Shown here piece by piece: positions 13,201 through 25,750 of a stretch of 64,000 bases of DNA. The notes below the pieces were generated by a model. It had not been told where the DNA came from and searched no databases. It saw only the letters and a list, made by a program, of their open reading frames with translations. Position 1 is the first letter of the stretch; the number at the start of each line of letters is the position of its first letter. Position numbers and translations under genes: made by a program. Source of the DNA: Agelaius tricolor (lineage: Eukaryota; Chordata; Aves; Passeriformes; Icteridae). The DNA is taken from NCBI GenBank assembly GCA_023055355.1, contig JALJCS010000024.1, positions 5,657,501 through 5,721,500 of the forward strand, read 5' to 3'.

Positions 13201-14090
13201 CCTGGCCAGACATGGAGGAGAGACTGAGAAGTTACTGGAGGCCCCTCTGCTGCCTTGTACCTCCATGGCTTTCACCTGCAGTTGTGCTGCTGTAGACCCA
13301 GTGGCTCTGAGCCCTGGGAAGCAGCCTCAGTCCTGACTGCATCCATGCACAGCTCTGCTCCCCACAGGCCAGAGACAAGAGGGAATAGCTCAGGACAGCC
13401 AGCTGTCCGGGATGGAAGCTCTCAAAGCTTGCAGGCTACATGAGCACATGGTGTGGAGGAAAGACAAGCAGAGGTCTGGGTGCAAGGTCCAACCCCTCAC
13501 AGGTCAGATTTGTTGGAGCACTGTACTGGAGAGAGCTTCCTGCCATCTCACCTGGTGGGGTTCATGCCCCCCTTCTGCAGCCAGGTCCTAAATAACCCAT
13601 AATTCACTTTATTTCCCTCTCTGTGCTGCAGTCTCACTCTTTAAGTGCTTCCCTGAACTCACTCACTGCTTTAATCAGGATTCCCACCAGGCTCCTGCAT
13701 CACACTTCTGCTCTGCTGCTGAGGAAGGGAGCTGGGAGGAGAACAGCAGAGCAGTGCTCCTCTGTTTTTCCTGGATGTCTTTCATTCACCCTCAGCTGAG
13801 TTTTCTCCCCATTCAGAATAACTCACATTCTTTGGGGCACATTTCTCCTCACAAATCTCAAGGAGGCGGAAGCTCTGCAGAGCTGCTGCTGCACTAAAGA
13901 GCACGTTATTCCAGGGCTAAGATCTTATTACAATTCCCTTACTACAGCAACACATTTTTTCCACTCCTTTTCAAAACCTCAAATGTTGTTATGGCGTCAA
14001 TGGTAAAGAAGTTTCGGCTTGCTTGGATTTCAGTCTCCTGGCCTTGGATGGAGGGGAAACATTATTTCTCTAAATACATGAACCCTTGTG
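10270..14090. other. Unannotated noncoding sequence
   Basis: No gene, RNA or interspersed repeat is recognised. An acceptor-like CTTTTTTTTTTCCTGCAG run is present near 11,161-11,180, but no supporting open frame or donor follows. Short A-rich and AAC runs occur at 12,349-12,366. Open frames up to 132 codons overlap on both strands without recognisable content. Confidence 0.5.
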
Positions 14091-14105
14091 CACACACACA
14101 CACAC
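14091..14105. repeat. (CA)n microsatellite
   Basis: Seven and a half uninterrupted CA units. Confidence 0.9.
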
Positions 14106-16042
14106 TTGCATGCTCCTAGACCCTAATCTTGCAGTAGGATCTGCTCAAGCACAGCTTTTTGCCTGTCTGGAGTTGTGTTGAATGTAAATCAAGCACATCT
14201 GACAGATCAGACTCTTTTAATGCAGTGCTTTGATAATGTTGCTACTGATGTGATCCAGGAAAACATTAGCATGGATCAAACACAGCCAGGCAACTGTCCC
14301 AGAGTTGTGGCAAAGAAGATGAAGTTTGTACAGACCCAAATGATGCAGGGACCCTGCACCTATCCAGGTCTCTACTTTCAACCTGGAGAGGAAAAATGTG
14401 CTTTGTGCTCCCCACTGCAAGGTGGGAGGTGGGAAGTGGTGGGAGGTAGAAACCCAAAGCTCTTGCTGCTGCAGCTCGAAGCAGCCAGATTCCATCATGG
14501 CACAGGGGCACAGAAAAGCACCTGCTGGCATGCTTCCTCAGCCCCTGGGCTTCTACTCTCTGCATATGTAAGATGGGACAGAGCTGAGGGCCACAGAAAT
14601 TGGTGCTGGATTTTGGGAGATTGTGGTGCTGCTGTTGTCTCGTTGGGCTCAGTTTTGTGCCCTGCCTGCAGGTTGCACACCCTGGCCACCTTCCATGGTG
14701 ACTGAATGGGTTTGTCCCTTCCCACAAGACCAGTACAAAACCCAGCCCTCCTTGATGACTTCCTCTGCACCCAAGGTACTTGGTGCTGTCTCTGATACCA
14801 AAGCATCTGGTCATCTTCTGGCCTTCAGCACATGTTTTCCTTCAGCAGCCCAGGGATAGGGTGGTCTATTTAGCACACTTGAAAACAAGGCATGGAGCAT
14901 GGCCAGACTACTAATGTTCAGGTGCCTGAAGATTCAGATCTGCATCTGATGGAATTGTGAAGCATGTGGAGGCACTTCCCTACCACTGAGCTTGAGCCAG
15001 GTCCCACAGTGGGTCTGGGCTATATGCAGGAGGATTTGGGCAGAGTTTATAACAGATTCTGTGGATGAGACTGGCAACCCCCCCTGTACACTCCAAGAAC
15101 AGCTTGTTTCCCACCAGTGAAAATTGTTATTCTCGCACTGTTGTTTCACAAGTTCTGTTTCCAGCAATGCCTGATCACAGATAAGAGAAATGCAATCTCA
15201 GTATGAACATCTTGGCCTTTGTTTACCCAGGACCAGCCATTATGGTGGCAAGAACAACATTTCACTTCCCTCTCCACAGCTTCATTTTCTTCCACTCAGA
15301 CTTGAGCTCACAACAGCACTGCAAACCACTGGAATGGGGATAGGAAAATCCCCTGATCTAGAATCAGTTTCAATCTTGCCACATGGACAGGTACTGATAT
15401 GATTCAAAAATAAATCTGCATTTCTTGCAGTTTGCACTCTACTAGTGGCTTCCTAGTAGAAGGCAATGCCCAACACCTTGGCATTGCCCCACACCTCTCA
15501 CAGAAACAGTAACTGGGCCCAGCACTTCCTTCTCAGCTTCAAAGCAGCTGAGATGCCTTGCCAGAGCAGAGGGGATGAATGAGATGCCTGGGAGTTGTCC
15601 TCTCCATGGCTGCCATAACAATGATAACCTCACCAGAGGATTCAGTGGTGTGGCATTAAATCTGTGACTGGGCAAGAGACCTTTGCTACCAACAGTTCTG
15701 GAGCCCTAAGTGATGAGTGCTTGCATAAGGAGCACCTGCATTTCTGAATCTCAGTCAGAATTACCTTTTTGCAAATTAAATAAAGGAGAATGACCAGACT
15801 CTGGTTCCCCCACCCTGAATAACAAAGGTTTGGGAGATTGGCTGGAGCCTACAGAGAGGGGTGACTCTTTGGGTAAGATCTGAACTTCATCTCACATGGG
15901 ATAAACAGATTCTGGAGATGAAGGAAAGATAAACAGAAATCTTGTCTTTTGAGCTAATTTTCACTGTTCCTGTGAGCTTCACAGGTGGATATAGCACTCC
16001 AAAGTAATAACTGGTGGAGTGATCTTTGCAAGGGTGGGAACT
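14106..16042. other. Unannotated noncoding sequence
   Basis: Several open frames of 70-182 codons overlap on both strands at 14,175-14,860. Their protein products have no recognisable domain, and the mutual overlap argues that the region is merely stop-poor. A short stretch near 14,545-14,595 (CATATGTAAGATGGGACAG) vaguely recalls the sense strand of MIR. Confidence 0.5.
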
Positions 16043-16089
16043 CTCTGGTGAATTGGAAGTGATTTTCTCTGGTGAATTGGAAGTGATTT
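16043..16089. repeat. 24-bp tandem duplication
   Basis: The unit CTCTGGTGAATTGGAAGTGA plus TTTT occurs at 16,043-16,066 and again at 16,067-16,089, identical over the 23 shared bases. The absence of any substitution implies a recent event. Confidence 0.92.
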
Positions 16090-19000
16090 ACATGACTTGT
16101 GAAAATCTGGGTATTATTTTCTGCCAGTGCCAACCTGAGATGCAATAACTCAGACCCAGGATGGCAAGGCAGAGTTAAAATAAACCTGTGAGGCAGGCAT
16201 AAACTGTCATCCAGCATGGCCAAGCAGCTTCTGTGTCCTCCTCCCCACTATGAAAATGAGCCTGATTAAAGGCAGCAAAACCAGTGCAAAACAAAGCAAG
16301 AGAGTTAAGTTGCAGTTACTTTGGAAGAAATGCTAGGCAGGAGTTTTTTAACCCAGCCCCTTGACCTGATTTCTAACAACAGGAGGCAAAAAACAGTGAA
16401 AGCTGATATACCTTTTATCATAAAAAACAGGGACTCATTTTTGCAAACAGGAGGAGGTGGGAAGAGAGCAGCTTTTGTTCATTTGCAGGTTGCATAAGTC
16501 AGCTCACAGAGTGAGCCTCTCTGTGCCTCCCTGGGACCGAAGCGTGATGGTGACACTGGGGTGGAGGTTCCTACCTCATGTCCCCCTTACCCTAGAAGGG
16601 CAGCATTCCCCCAGCCTCTCTGCATTTTTCTGGTTCTTTACTGCATGGTCTCTGGGCACTTTTGGTGCCTAGTCCCTTTGGTCAAGGATCATGTTCTTAG
16701 GCCATGTGACTTCTCCAGGACTTACATCTGGTGGTGATGTCCCCTGAGAGAGAACCAAGCCACCAAAACCTCCCCCAGGTACCCACCTCTGTCACAAAAC
16801 TTGCATTTAGCCTGGAATTAAACCTTGAACCTCTGTAATCCTGGAAGCTACAATGGTCCTCAGAGGTCAGGACTTCCCTTCTCAAAACCTAACCCTCTGA
16901 ATGGCAGAGCAGGCTAAAAGCAAGCGTGGGAAAGACAGGAAAGAAGTGAAGACCTCTAAAGCAAAAACACATTTGAGGGTCTCTGAGTGGTATTCCCTCT
17001 TGTCCTCTTTTTAATTGTTGTCAAAATTCTCTTTGTTAAATCTCTTCTGCCAGGCTCATGCCTTGACATTGGTCTGCCACACTTGGCCATCTGCTTTGTC
17101 TGACCTCCTTCCATGCAACCATCCCTCTCTGAGCAAAGAAAACTATCTCTGCTGTCCTGCCAGGCATATTTTAACAAGTCCAGCATACTGGGAGAGAATA
17201 TCTCCCTACACCTTGCAAAGTACCTGAGAAGTCTGCGAGCCTTGGAGGAAGGAGAGAGAGGTTGGTTTCCCCAGCTGAACCTCAGAACTAATCCCCAGAG
17301 GAAAAATCCCTCCATAGTCCTCATGAGGGCTGTTGTTGGCAAACTTTGCACAAACAGGACTCCAGCAGACAGTGCCACAAGGGTCCTCAGTGTTCCCCCC
17401 AGCCCGTGTCTCCTGGCTGAGGAGCGATGCGATATTTGAATGTGAATGGTGGGTGCTTGCTGGCCCAGAAACGGGCATTAATCACCTCTGAACCACAGCT
17501 CCAGCAGCTTCCAGGCTCTCTGCTCTAGAGTAAGGAGGGGAAAGTGGACTCAGAGGCCAGCCCTTGGCACAGCAGAGGTGATTGTGGCAGGGGGAAATGG
17601 CTGCAGCAATCAGCCAAGGGGAATCAGGTTCAAAGGCTCTCCAAGACCCTTAGGATTCCTCTCCTTCCTATTATTGCTTGTGACAGAGTTGATAAAGCAC
17701 CCCAGAAAAACCACCAGGCAGCCATCAGCAGACATCAATCTTTCTAATCTTGGTTTTGGCCTTGCCTGATGGAGACCAGGTTGGCCATGGAATACAAATG
17801 AAGAACACGTGAGTTTTGGGAAGAACTAAATCCAGGGAGCAAGCCGTGTCAGAGGAATAATAACTCAGCCAAACCGACGTGTATCAGACCTGGCTTCCAC
17901 AGCACAGTCTCAAACTGGATTTCTAGTAAATATAAATCAGTGCAGCTCCACTTAAACATGGGATTCTACATAACAGAAAAAGCCAGCCAAGATGTCAGTG
18001 ATAGCTTAGTGCTTCTGCCACCAACAATAGCCCATGGATTTCAAATGCTGCTGGGCAATGCAGGCATCCACCTGACAGTCAGATTCCCCAAACCCCTTGT
18101 TAGTAAAGCCCTCTGGGTCATGGATACCAGTTAACTTCCAGGCTTCTTTCTCCTGAGGAGAGTTTTCATCACATGGCTCACTTCAGGGAGGGCCACTGGT
18201 CCCTATCTCTGCCTCTCTGCTGTGGTCACACTGTGGTTTGCCAGTGGCTTCCATTTGGTCTTTCTGACAGAGACCACAGCCTCTTGGTTTTTAGAAAACT
18301 CAGCTAAACTCCTATGCATCAACAAAAAACATGCAGGTGAATTAAGAGCTTGAAGTGTTTCATCAGTTCATTATAAAATATTACTAACCTTCCTTTAAAA
18401 ATAGGAATCTTGTGTAAGGTAAGGAAGCCCAACTCCTACCAGAGCAGGTTTTTATTACAGGCAGACTTAAAGCATAAGTCTTTAATAAGGCTGCATACAG
18501 CTAGAACTAATACAGTCATGTCTCAATGGAGCTGCTTCCCAGATGCTGACAAATCAGACAACTTCTTCTTTGGCTCAGAGATCCTATCGAAGTAGTAAAA
18601 GTGCTTCCACATGTTCATTATGTAGTGCAGGGTTGCTGTGTGGTTATTAATGTGTTTGCTGTGCAGAGCAGAGACCCTGGCCTGACTGAAACATGGGTCT
18701 CCCCTCACTGCTCAGTGTCTGTCTCCTGCAGCATGGCCTCTGATGTGGAGAGAGAAAAGACACAATTTTCTACCCCATTAAATGAGTCAGATTCTTAAAT
18801 CACTTCCAATCATTTTGTAATCCTTAGATTTAGGGCATACAATATTCTAAGTTAGGCAGAAAGGGTCTGCAAAGGTTAAAGATAATAAATCAGAAGACAG
18901 GAAAAAAAGACTAAAAAAAAATTAAAGGAAAGGCTATATAAGACTTGAAATAACCATTTGATGGTGCTGAACAGAGTGGGTTTGGTGACAGTTTGATGGA

Positions 19001-22000
19001 AAGAAGTATTAAGTCAGAATGTGCATCTAAACTCAGGTCTCTGTGTTGTTTTTTTTTCCTTCAGGTGTTGAAATTTGCAGCAGAAATGTGGCAGGAACTC
19101 ACCAGCAAATGTACCTTGTACAATGGTGATAACTCAGACCCAGTTTGTGGCTGGCTGGGCTTTGTTCAGGGCTTGTGATAAAAAACTGATAGGAAAGCTG
19201 ACCTTAATTATTCTTATTTCTGATTGCAACTTCCTTCATCAGCCTGGACAAGCCCAGTAACCTCTGCACTCCAGTTTCCTCCTAAGCCCTGCACCTGTGG
19301 CAATAATGGAGTTTTAATGCAGGCACTGCTGCCCCAAGGTGAAACATGAGCATGAGAGGTGGCAAAAGCATGGTCTGAGCCCAAGAAGGCTTTTCCATGT
19401 AAAATATGTGGGGTACCTGCAATGCTGGTGTGACCACTGCCTTGCAGCCATGGCCATGGCTGAGAAGATGGGCACCACTACCTGGGGGCTGGATCTGCTC
19501 CTGAGGTTTCATGGGGCCTCTGCTCAAACAGTGATGGCTAAGAGAGGGAAAAAGGCAGATACAGAGGAGCCGTGTAAAAAAAATAAACAAATCTGAACCC
19601 CCGTGACAGAGCAGGATTTGCATGGAGGTGTGTTTACCAGAGAGGCTCACCCTGCTCCCATCATGTTTATTTGCAAAGTGAAGGTGAAGCATTGAAATAA
19701 CAGCCTGATGTAGAGTGCATCAAAATCAGTGGAAATACTGCCACAGTGCTCAGCAGTGCTTGGCTTAAGTCATAAAAATGTCATGCCCAGAGTACCATTT
19801 CACTTCTCTGTTTTACAGCATTTCCCAGACAGGAATGGTGTCCATCCTTCACACACCACTGGATGAGAGAGGGAAAGTTGTACATGGCTAAACAAAGGAA
19901 TTTGTTGGAAGGGCAGAGGAGTGTTGCAGGCTGACCCAATTTGTAACTTCAGGTCAACACAGTGTGTTAAGAGTCAATGAATAGCTTGGCTGGGAAAAAG
20001 AAAATGGAACAATAGTTCTTCAGATAAATTAAAAATAAAATCTGTCATTTGAGAAAGGTCTTTAGATGAATACCTGTGTTTGCCTTACTTTAAAGGTTAA
20101 ATATAATATCAGGAAATTGACATTTAGTTTGGGGTCGGATTTTGAATCAGTTTGACTCTGCTTTGGATGAATTTCATCCAATTTTTTTTTTTTCAAGTGT
20201 TTCATTTCACTGTGAAAACTACAAAGCCAGTTCTGTTTCAGGACTACTCCAACTTGTATTTTCTGTTCCGAGCTTTTAGTTCTGTGGCAACACTAGAAAA
20301 GCAGCTATTCAGAACATCTTAATTATAGATGAAACCACAGTCACCTCAGTCCCAGTAATGAGGAGATAACTTCTTGGACCATACAGACTGGCAGTACTGT
20401 ATAAAGCCAGTGCTGTGCATTTCAAATTTATTAACATTCTCTTATAAATTAATTTCTTCTGCTCCTCTGCTGTTTTCCCAAACCTCAAATACAGTGGAAT
20501 AGGAGCATCACAACAGTACAGAGCAGGACAGTGGAAGTTTTGGAAATACAACACACACAGCCCCTTCCAGGCAGAAAGCAAAAGCCAAAGAAACAGTGAC
20601 TGAGCAGACCTATATGTACATTCTTTCTTAGAAACTCTCAATATCTGACTACAGCCCCTCATTTCCCAGCCATCAACTGCTCCTTTCGGGGTTTATATTA
20701 ACATGCTGATACACACACAAATCCTAGAAATGAAAAAGATGCAATTCCCTTGCTAAACTTATAATCCTGTACTCATCCTCAGCCTCCCAGCATATGTGCA
20801 AAAGTTTTCTGCACACAGTAATCAGCAGTACCAGAACATCAGGCACCTTCATTCAGAGCTGCCTCCTGTGTCTCCTGTGATGCTCTCTGTGAAGGCAGGA
20901 CCCTGCCAAACCCACCAGTGACAGAGTCCATAAAGGATCAGTCACTTGTCAGCTGGCAAAGGCAGAACAGGTTTTCAGCTCTATTTTTCCATGCAAAAAT
21001 AGCTGTGTTTTTAAAAGATAAAAGATAAGCACACTGACATGGGGAATGTGAGAACAGACTCTTTGGTAATCTCCATTGCATGTATGGATGCTCAAGACAC
21101 ATGCTGGGACAGGATGACAGCACAGGGCTGCAGCAGTGACTTGATTTTCTGAGTAGCTTCATTTGTAATCAGAAAAGGTATTATAGAATGAGATATTTAT
21201 TCAACTGTGAAACTGCTGCCATATAAAAACACTAAAAGATCTATGTAGTGTCAAATTTTTTTGTGTCTGTGTTGGTTTGTGGATATGTTGAACATGACTC
21301 TTACCATCAATGCTAGAGCATTAAGGTCTGGATGCACAATGTGTTTTGGAAGAGATATGATCCTTTAGGCTCAGGAAGGTCTAATTACCAAGCTGAGAAG
21401 GACATTTTATCCACAGCAGGTCAGTCCACAATTGCTTTCTTTAGGAGCAGTCAGTGCTGCTTGCATTGGACCCAGTGGCCAGATGTCCTGACCACTGGGC
21501 TAGCACAGGCAGGTCTGATTCAGTCTGGCAGTGATCCCACTGCATATGCTCAGCTCTTCTGGAGCAGAGTATCCCTTTTAATAAAATTTTTTCTAAACAT
21601 TTTGTTGTGGGAATTTCTTTGGGGGCATTATTATTCTTTGGACTTTGCAGGAAAAAAAAACAAAAGCACCCTCTCTTCTGGCTGATTTTTCAAAGTTTAT
21701 TAAGAACATAATTGGAATCCTTCTATACTAAAAAATATTTCACCAGAGATTGATAAGGGTGTGCAGACTAAGGATAAAGGCAAATGTAATCACTGCTTTT
21801 ATTATTCTGTTTTCCTGAGTAGGGTAATTCCCCATCATCCTGAGTGGCTTGAACAGCCACAAACTCGAAATAGTGATGATGGAATTTCCTGGGAACAAAT
21901 TAATGTGGAAGCACTGGGATATTACAGCAAGAGTGTGTGCTAAAGGAATGTGCCTTTTACCACACACCTCCTTCATATTGATGTATATTTTGGCTAACAC

Positions 22001-23960
22001 CGAGTGTCACTTTCAAAATGTGCACCATGTTGTGTCCTGTGTTTTTCTGGCCTCTCCCAGACTGAAGTGAGGAGCCCTATTTCATGTTTGTTAGTCACTC
22101 CTGATCGTGGTCCTGCAGCTCTTTCCCATGCAGGCAGAGCTCCCACTGATTTCCAGACGGGCATGTACAAGTGAGGGCTGCTGGATCTGTCCCTAACATA
22201 GTAAAAATAGACAGTTACTTGGTTGTTTTCATTAAAAGGAGAGGAAGGAGAGCATTATATAACAGGAGGGTTTTTGGGGGGAGTGATGGTTTATTTAAAA
22301 CCTCCAGTGATAGCTGCTTTCCCTGACTGGAATTGGCTCTGCAGCAGGGCAGGAAAGCTGGGATCTTGCCATTGCTGGAGAGCAATGCTCTTTTCTTTAT
22401 TAGCAGACAATAAGCCACATTCAAGACATGCTAAAGAGCTGGAAGACAAGCAGGCAAAGCAGAGAAATTCAAAGTGAGGGCTGGTGCTTGGGAGCCTGGT
22501 GTTTGCATTTGCCTGGGAGGTAGAGGCAGACGCCACTGAAGATGCAACAGCTCTTTGCCAGTGCAGGCAGTGCTAGCAGGAATCTGGAGGCACCACTGGG
22601 TTGGTTTAATTGCCATCTGTGCAGATTGCTTGCCTGTAGTAGGCAGAAATCCTGCAGGACTGGGGCAACTGGATGAGTGCAGCAGGCAGGGCACTCCTGA
22701 GAGGAGATTGTATTTTTTAGGGCAGCAGGGGAAATTTAAGAACCTCACAGCAACTGAAGAGAAAGGGTGCACTGGGGCTGGAGGTTCTGCTACTGGGAGT
22801 TTGGCCCCTAGAAAAGTTAGAAAGAGGGATCTCAATGCTTGCAACCTCTGTCCTGGCTCTGGGCACCATCAGCTTTCTCCTCATGAACCACAGCCAGGTC
22901 TCATCTGCCCAAAGGATATGGCCACAGTGCTGGTGACAATGCATGAGCAGGCCAAGGCTGCTGTCTCTGGTAAGAGAAAATGTCTGAAAAGAGTGGGAAC
23001 TTATCTACTACATCCCTAGATCATCTCCTGGCTGGCTCCTGTCCTGATCCATGCCTTCTTGGAAAGGCATGGCTCTCCAAATGCTTGTAGGAGGTTCCTC
23101 ACCTGCGGCGTCCCAGCAGAGCCCCATGTGCTGTGGGACACAGGAGCAGGTCTGAGGCATGGCCATGGAAGGGTGCTGGCACACCCTGAGCTGGCTGCAG
23201 GCCTCCCAGAGGATGCCAGCCCTCTGATGACACCACGCTGCGTGTCCTCAAAAGTCCTCAGAGCAATTTATTTTGCATTGTGCATGCGTTGATTCCAAGC
23301 CTAGTTTTCCTATTGTTTTCAGCAGAATTTGGTTTTGGCCACAGGGCTCTGAATCAACATAGTGTTGAGTCTGGCAAGTCAAGAGAACTAGGACACCTGA
23401 TTAGGAAAATGCGTTTTAAAAAAATTATTCCCTGCCTGCAAAACTTACATGTAGAATTGGATGTAAATGGACAAAATGCTGTCACTTCTGTGGGACTTCA
23501 GTAAATCCTGATGTGCTTTGCAGAGCACCTGGCTGTAGACTCCAAAAGTAGACCCAATGCTGAGTGAAATACAGAATATTCTTACTGTGAACAATAGGTT
23601 GTGTTCATTCCAATTTTATCACAATATTGGGGTTCACAACATGCAAAGGCAAGGAGAAGTATCAGTCCTGGTGAAGGCCATCTGAAAAGCCTCATTTCAG
23701 AACGATCACTAAATAAAAAAACACAGAAAAAAAAAGGAGGAAAAAAACTTATTTCAGCAGTGAGACATTCATTTTCAACATTGAGCCAAGGGGCATTTCT
23801 CACATGTAGTTTCAAATGAAAAAAAAGAATTGTTGGCACAGCCTTTTCTCCAGTGGTTCCAGAGGAGTAATTAAACAGGAGCCACTCGGAGCCGGCTTGG
23901 GGGAAAGCATACACTGTGATCTTGGAGTAGGGAGGACTGTGTGCTTGCCTGATTGCCTCT
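16090..23960. other. Long unannotated noncoding stretch
   Basis: No gene, structural RNA or interspersed element is recognised over nearly 8 kb. A T-rich acceptor-like tract ending CCTTCAG lies at about 19,051-19,064, but the following frame is short and unrecognised. The largest open frames (140 codons at 16,956-17,378 minus, 154 codons at 22,555-23,019 plus) overlap other frames and show no domain. A G6 run occurs near 22,276. Confidence 0.5.
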
Positions 23961-23975
23961 GTGTGTGTGTGTGTG
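23961..23975. repeat. (GT)n microsatellite
   Basis: Seven and a half uninterrupted GT units. Confidence 0.9.
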
Positions 23976-24621
23976 CACATTGGGGTTTTTTCATCTTTTA
24001 ATCATATTTGTGAGTTATTTTCCTGTGTGTCCATGGCACCTTATTTCAATGAACAGTTTGAAAGGCATATGCTGTTGAGCAAAGGGGAGAGAAACTCTCC
24101 TGATCTTTTTTTCTCTTGTCTCAGTGAACATGCCATTTTTTGATGCTTTTCCTAGGACTTCTGTGACCTATGCTTTACACCACCTGGCTGGTTTAATTCA
24201 TGAATCCTCTATTAATATGACAGGCTCTGCAAAGGTGACTAAAATGTTAAGGAGACAGATGTCATCAATATCTCTCAAGGGTAAATACTTGAATTTTGCT
24301 CCCTTTTTCTGTGGCTGGTCTCTGTTCTGATATTGGCACTGTGGCTGAGCCACTGAGACTAATTCATTTTTGTTTCTCCCTCAGATGCTCTGGATGAATG
24401 CTAATCATAATTTTAACAGTTCTCTGTGCTTTCCTCAAGTGTCAAAGTCTTTATTTTCTGCCACTCCTGGTAGAGAAACCCCATCTTACACAAATGAGCA
24501 ATGTAGCTGCAAGCCTCCTTGTAACTCATAAGAAGACACAGGCTGCTTTTTATTACTACCAGGGCACAATCTGTCCTTCAGGCAAGAAAACAATTCTCTG
24601 CTAAGGGTATTGCTAGCTCCA
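23976..24621. other. Unannotated noncoding sequence
   Basis: Nothing is recognised. T-rich, with short open frames of 60-68 codons that are treated as chance. Confidence 0.5.
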
Positions 24622-24640
24622 TGCTGAGTCAGCTCAGCAT
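24622..24640. promoter_or_regulatory. Maf/NF-E2-type recognition element
   Basis: TGCTGAGTCAGCTCAGCA contains TGCTGAGTCAGC, which matches 12 of 13 positions of the T-MARE consensus TGCTGASTCAGCA. It includes the full NF-E2/Nrf2-type TGCTGAGTCA. The element also sits in an 8-bp inverted repeat (ATGCTGAG / CTCAGCAT, spacer TCAG). Small Maf-CNC or large Maf dimers bind such sites. Function is inferred from the motif alone. Confidence 0.3.
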
Positions 24641-25517
24641 CTTGCTCTCATAGAGACCTCACCTGGAAAAATATCTCAGGGTCTGATGTGGCTGCCCCAG
24701 TGGTGACTACGTGGAGGCTGGACTAAGCAGAAGCAGATCTGAGGTAGCTGGAGCACAGGGAAAGGAGAAAGGGTCCCAGTTTTACAAATAGATTGTTTAA
24801 ACAACAAATGGTCATCACCAGAGGGGCTAAGGAGAGGATGATGATCTCTGGGGTGGTCTCAGCATTAAGTGGGAGATACCATGAGTGAACTCAACATTTT
24901 GCCTGTGCTTAGAAAGCAGCAAAAGCAAGGAAATTAGTAAACCTCTTCTCTTAATTTCCTTCCAAGTTGCTTAGTGCTTTGGACCACATTAAACTGCCCA
25001 GATTGAGCCCATGTAAGAAACCAGATGTCAGGTTTAGATCCAGCCACACTGTTGGCTCCGGGACACAGTTCATATCTGAGTCCAAGATGCACATCATGAG
25101 CCTGTTCTGGCCTGAGCATGCTGCTAGGTATGCTTCTCCCAGACAAAGCCCCATATCTACGCTGTCCACATCATATTTATCCTTAGGAGACCGAAGCAGG
25201 AAGATTGTTTCATCTTTGGAAAAAACCTCTTTTGCAAACGGGCATTGTGCTGGTCTCATCTCTCCTTTCACACTCCTTCCCAAGGCAGTTACTTGTCTGC
25301 TGTAATTTACTCTTTAATGCAGCACTTTCCTATTCTGTGAGACAACAATCATGAAGCATTTAAATTCCAATTGAGTAGGGCTGGAGTGCAGAGGGGCTAC
25401 GGCTTGTGCAGCCGGGACAATGGGAACCTGAGACAGGGGACACCAGTTCAAGGCCCCCCAGGAAGGAAGGCTACAAGCTTCTCCCTCACATTCCCATCTC
25501 CCTAGAGATGTAAATCA
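24641..25517. other. Stop-poor noncoding stretch
   Basis: Between 24,934 and 25,305, three frames are open at once: 112 codons on the plus strand, and 110 and 70 on the minus strand. I recognise no protein in any of them. The minus-strand 110-residue frame reads like a plausible protein by composition, but it has no identifiable motif. An ancient pseudogene or unrecognised repeat is possible. Confidence 0.35.
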
Positions 25518-25551
25518 AGAAAAAGAAGGGAGGGGAAGAGGAGGAGGGGGG
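25518..25551 (+). repeat. Purine-only tract
   Basis: A run made only of A and G, with several G-runs ending in G6. It could form triplex or G-rich structures. Confidence 0.8.
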
Positions 25552-25717
25552 TGTTTATAGAAAGAAAAGGGAAAATGGATTGAGTTGTGCTGAATTCTAA
25601 GACAAGGATCAGCTATACAAGAGAACTATTGAATAGCTGTGAAATCTGGAATTGAGCCATCAAAAAAGCTGCTGAGCTGCATGTGAATCAGGTTGATTGT
25701 TTTTGAGAAGCACCTGA

Positions 25718-25750
25718 TTTTTTTTTTTTTTGCCCCTCTCTCTCTCCCAG
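25718..25750 (+). other. T14 run, CT tract and acceptor-like CAG
   Basis: Fourteen T are followed by GCCCC and a CT-repeat, ending CTCTCCCAG with the AG at 25,749-25,750. This is a textbook strong 3' splice-site shape. Downstream, all three frames close within about 40 bases, so any exon here would be noncoding or terminal. It could equally be a simple-sequence tract. Confidence 0.25.

Noticed and set aside
14545..14595. Sense MIR-like segment (GTAAGATGGGAC)
   Set aside because: Similarity is weak and ungapped alignment fails on both sides.
14175..14814. Cluster of overlapping 100-182 codon frames on both strands
   Set aside because: Both strands are open in the same interval and none of the products is recognisable. 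A stop-poor patch is the simplest reading.
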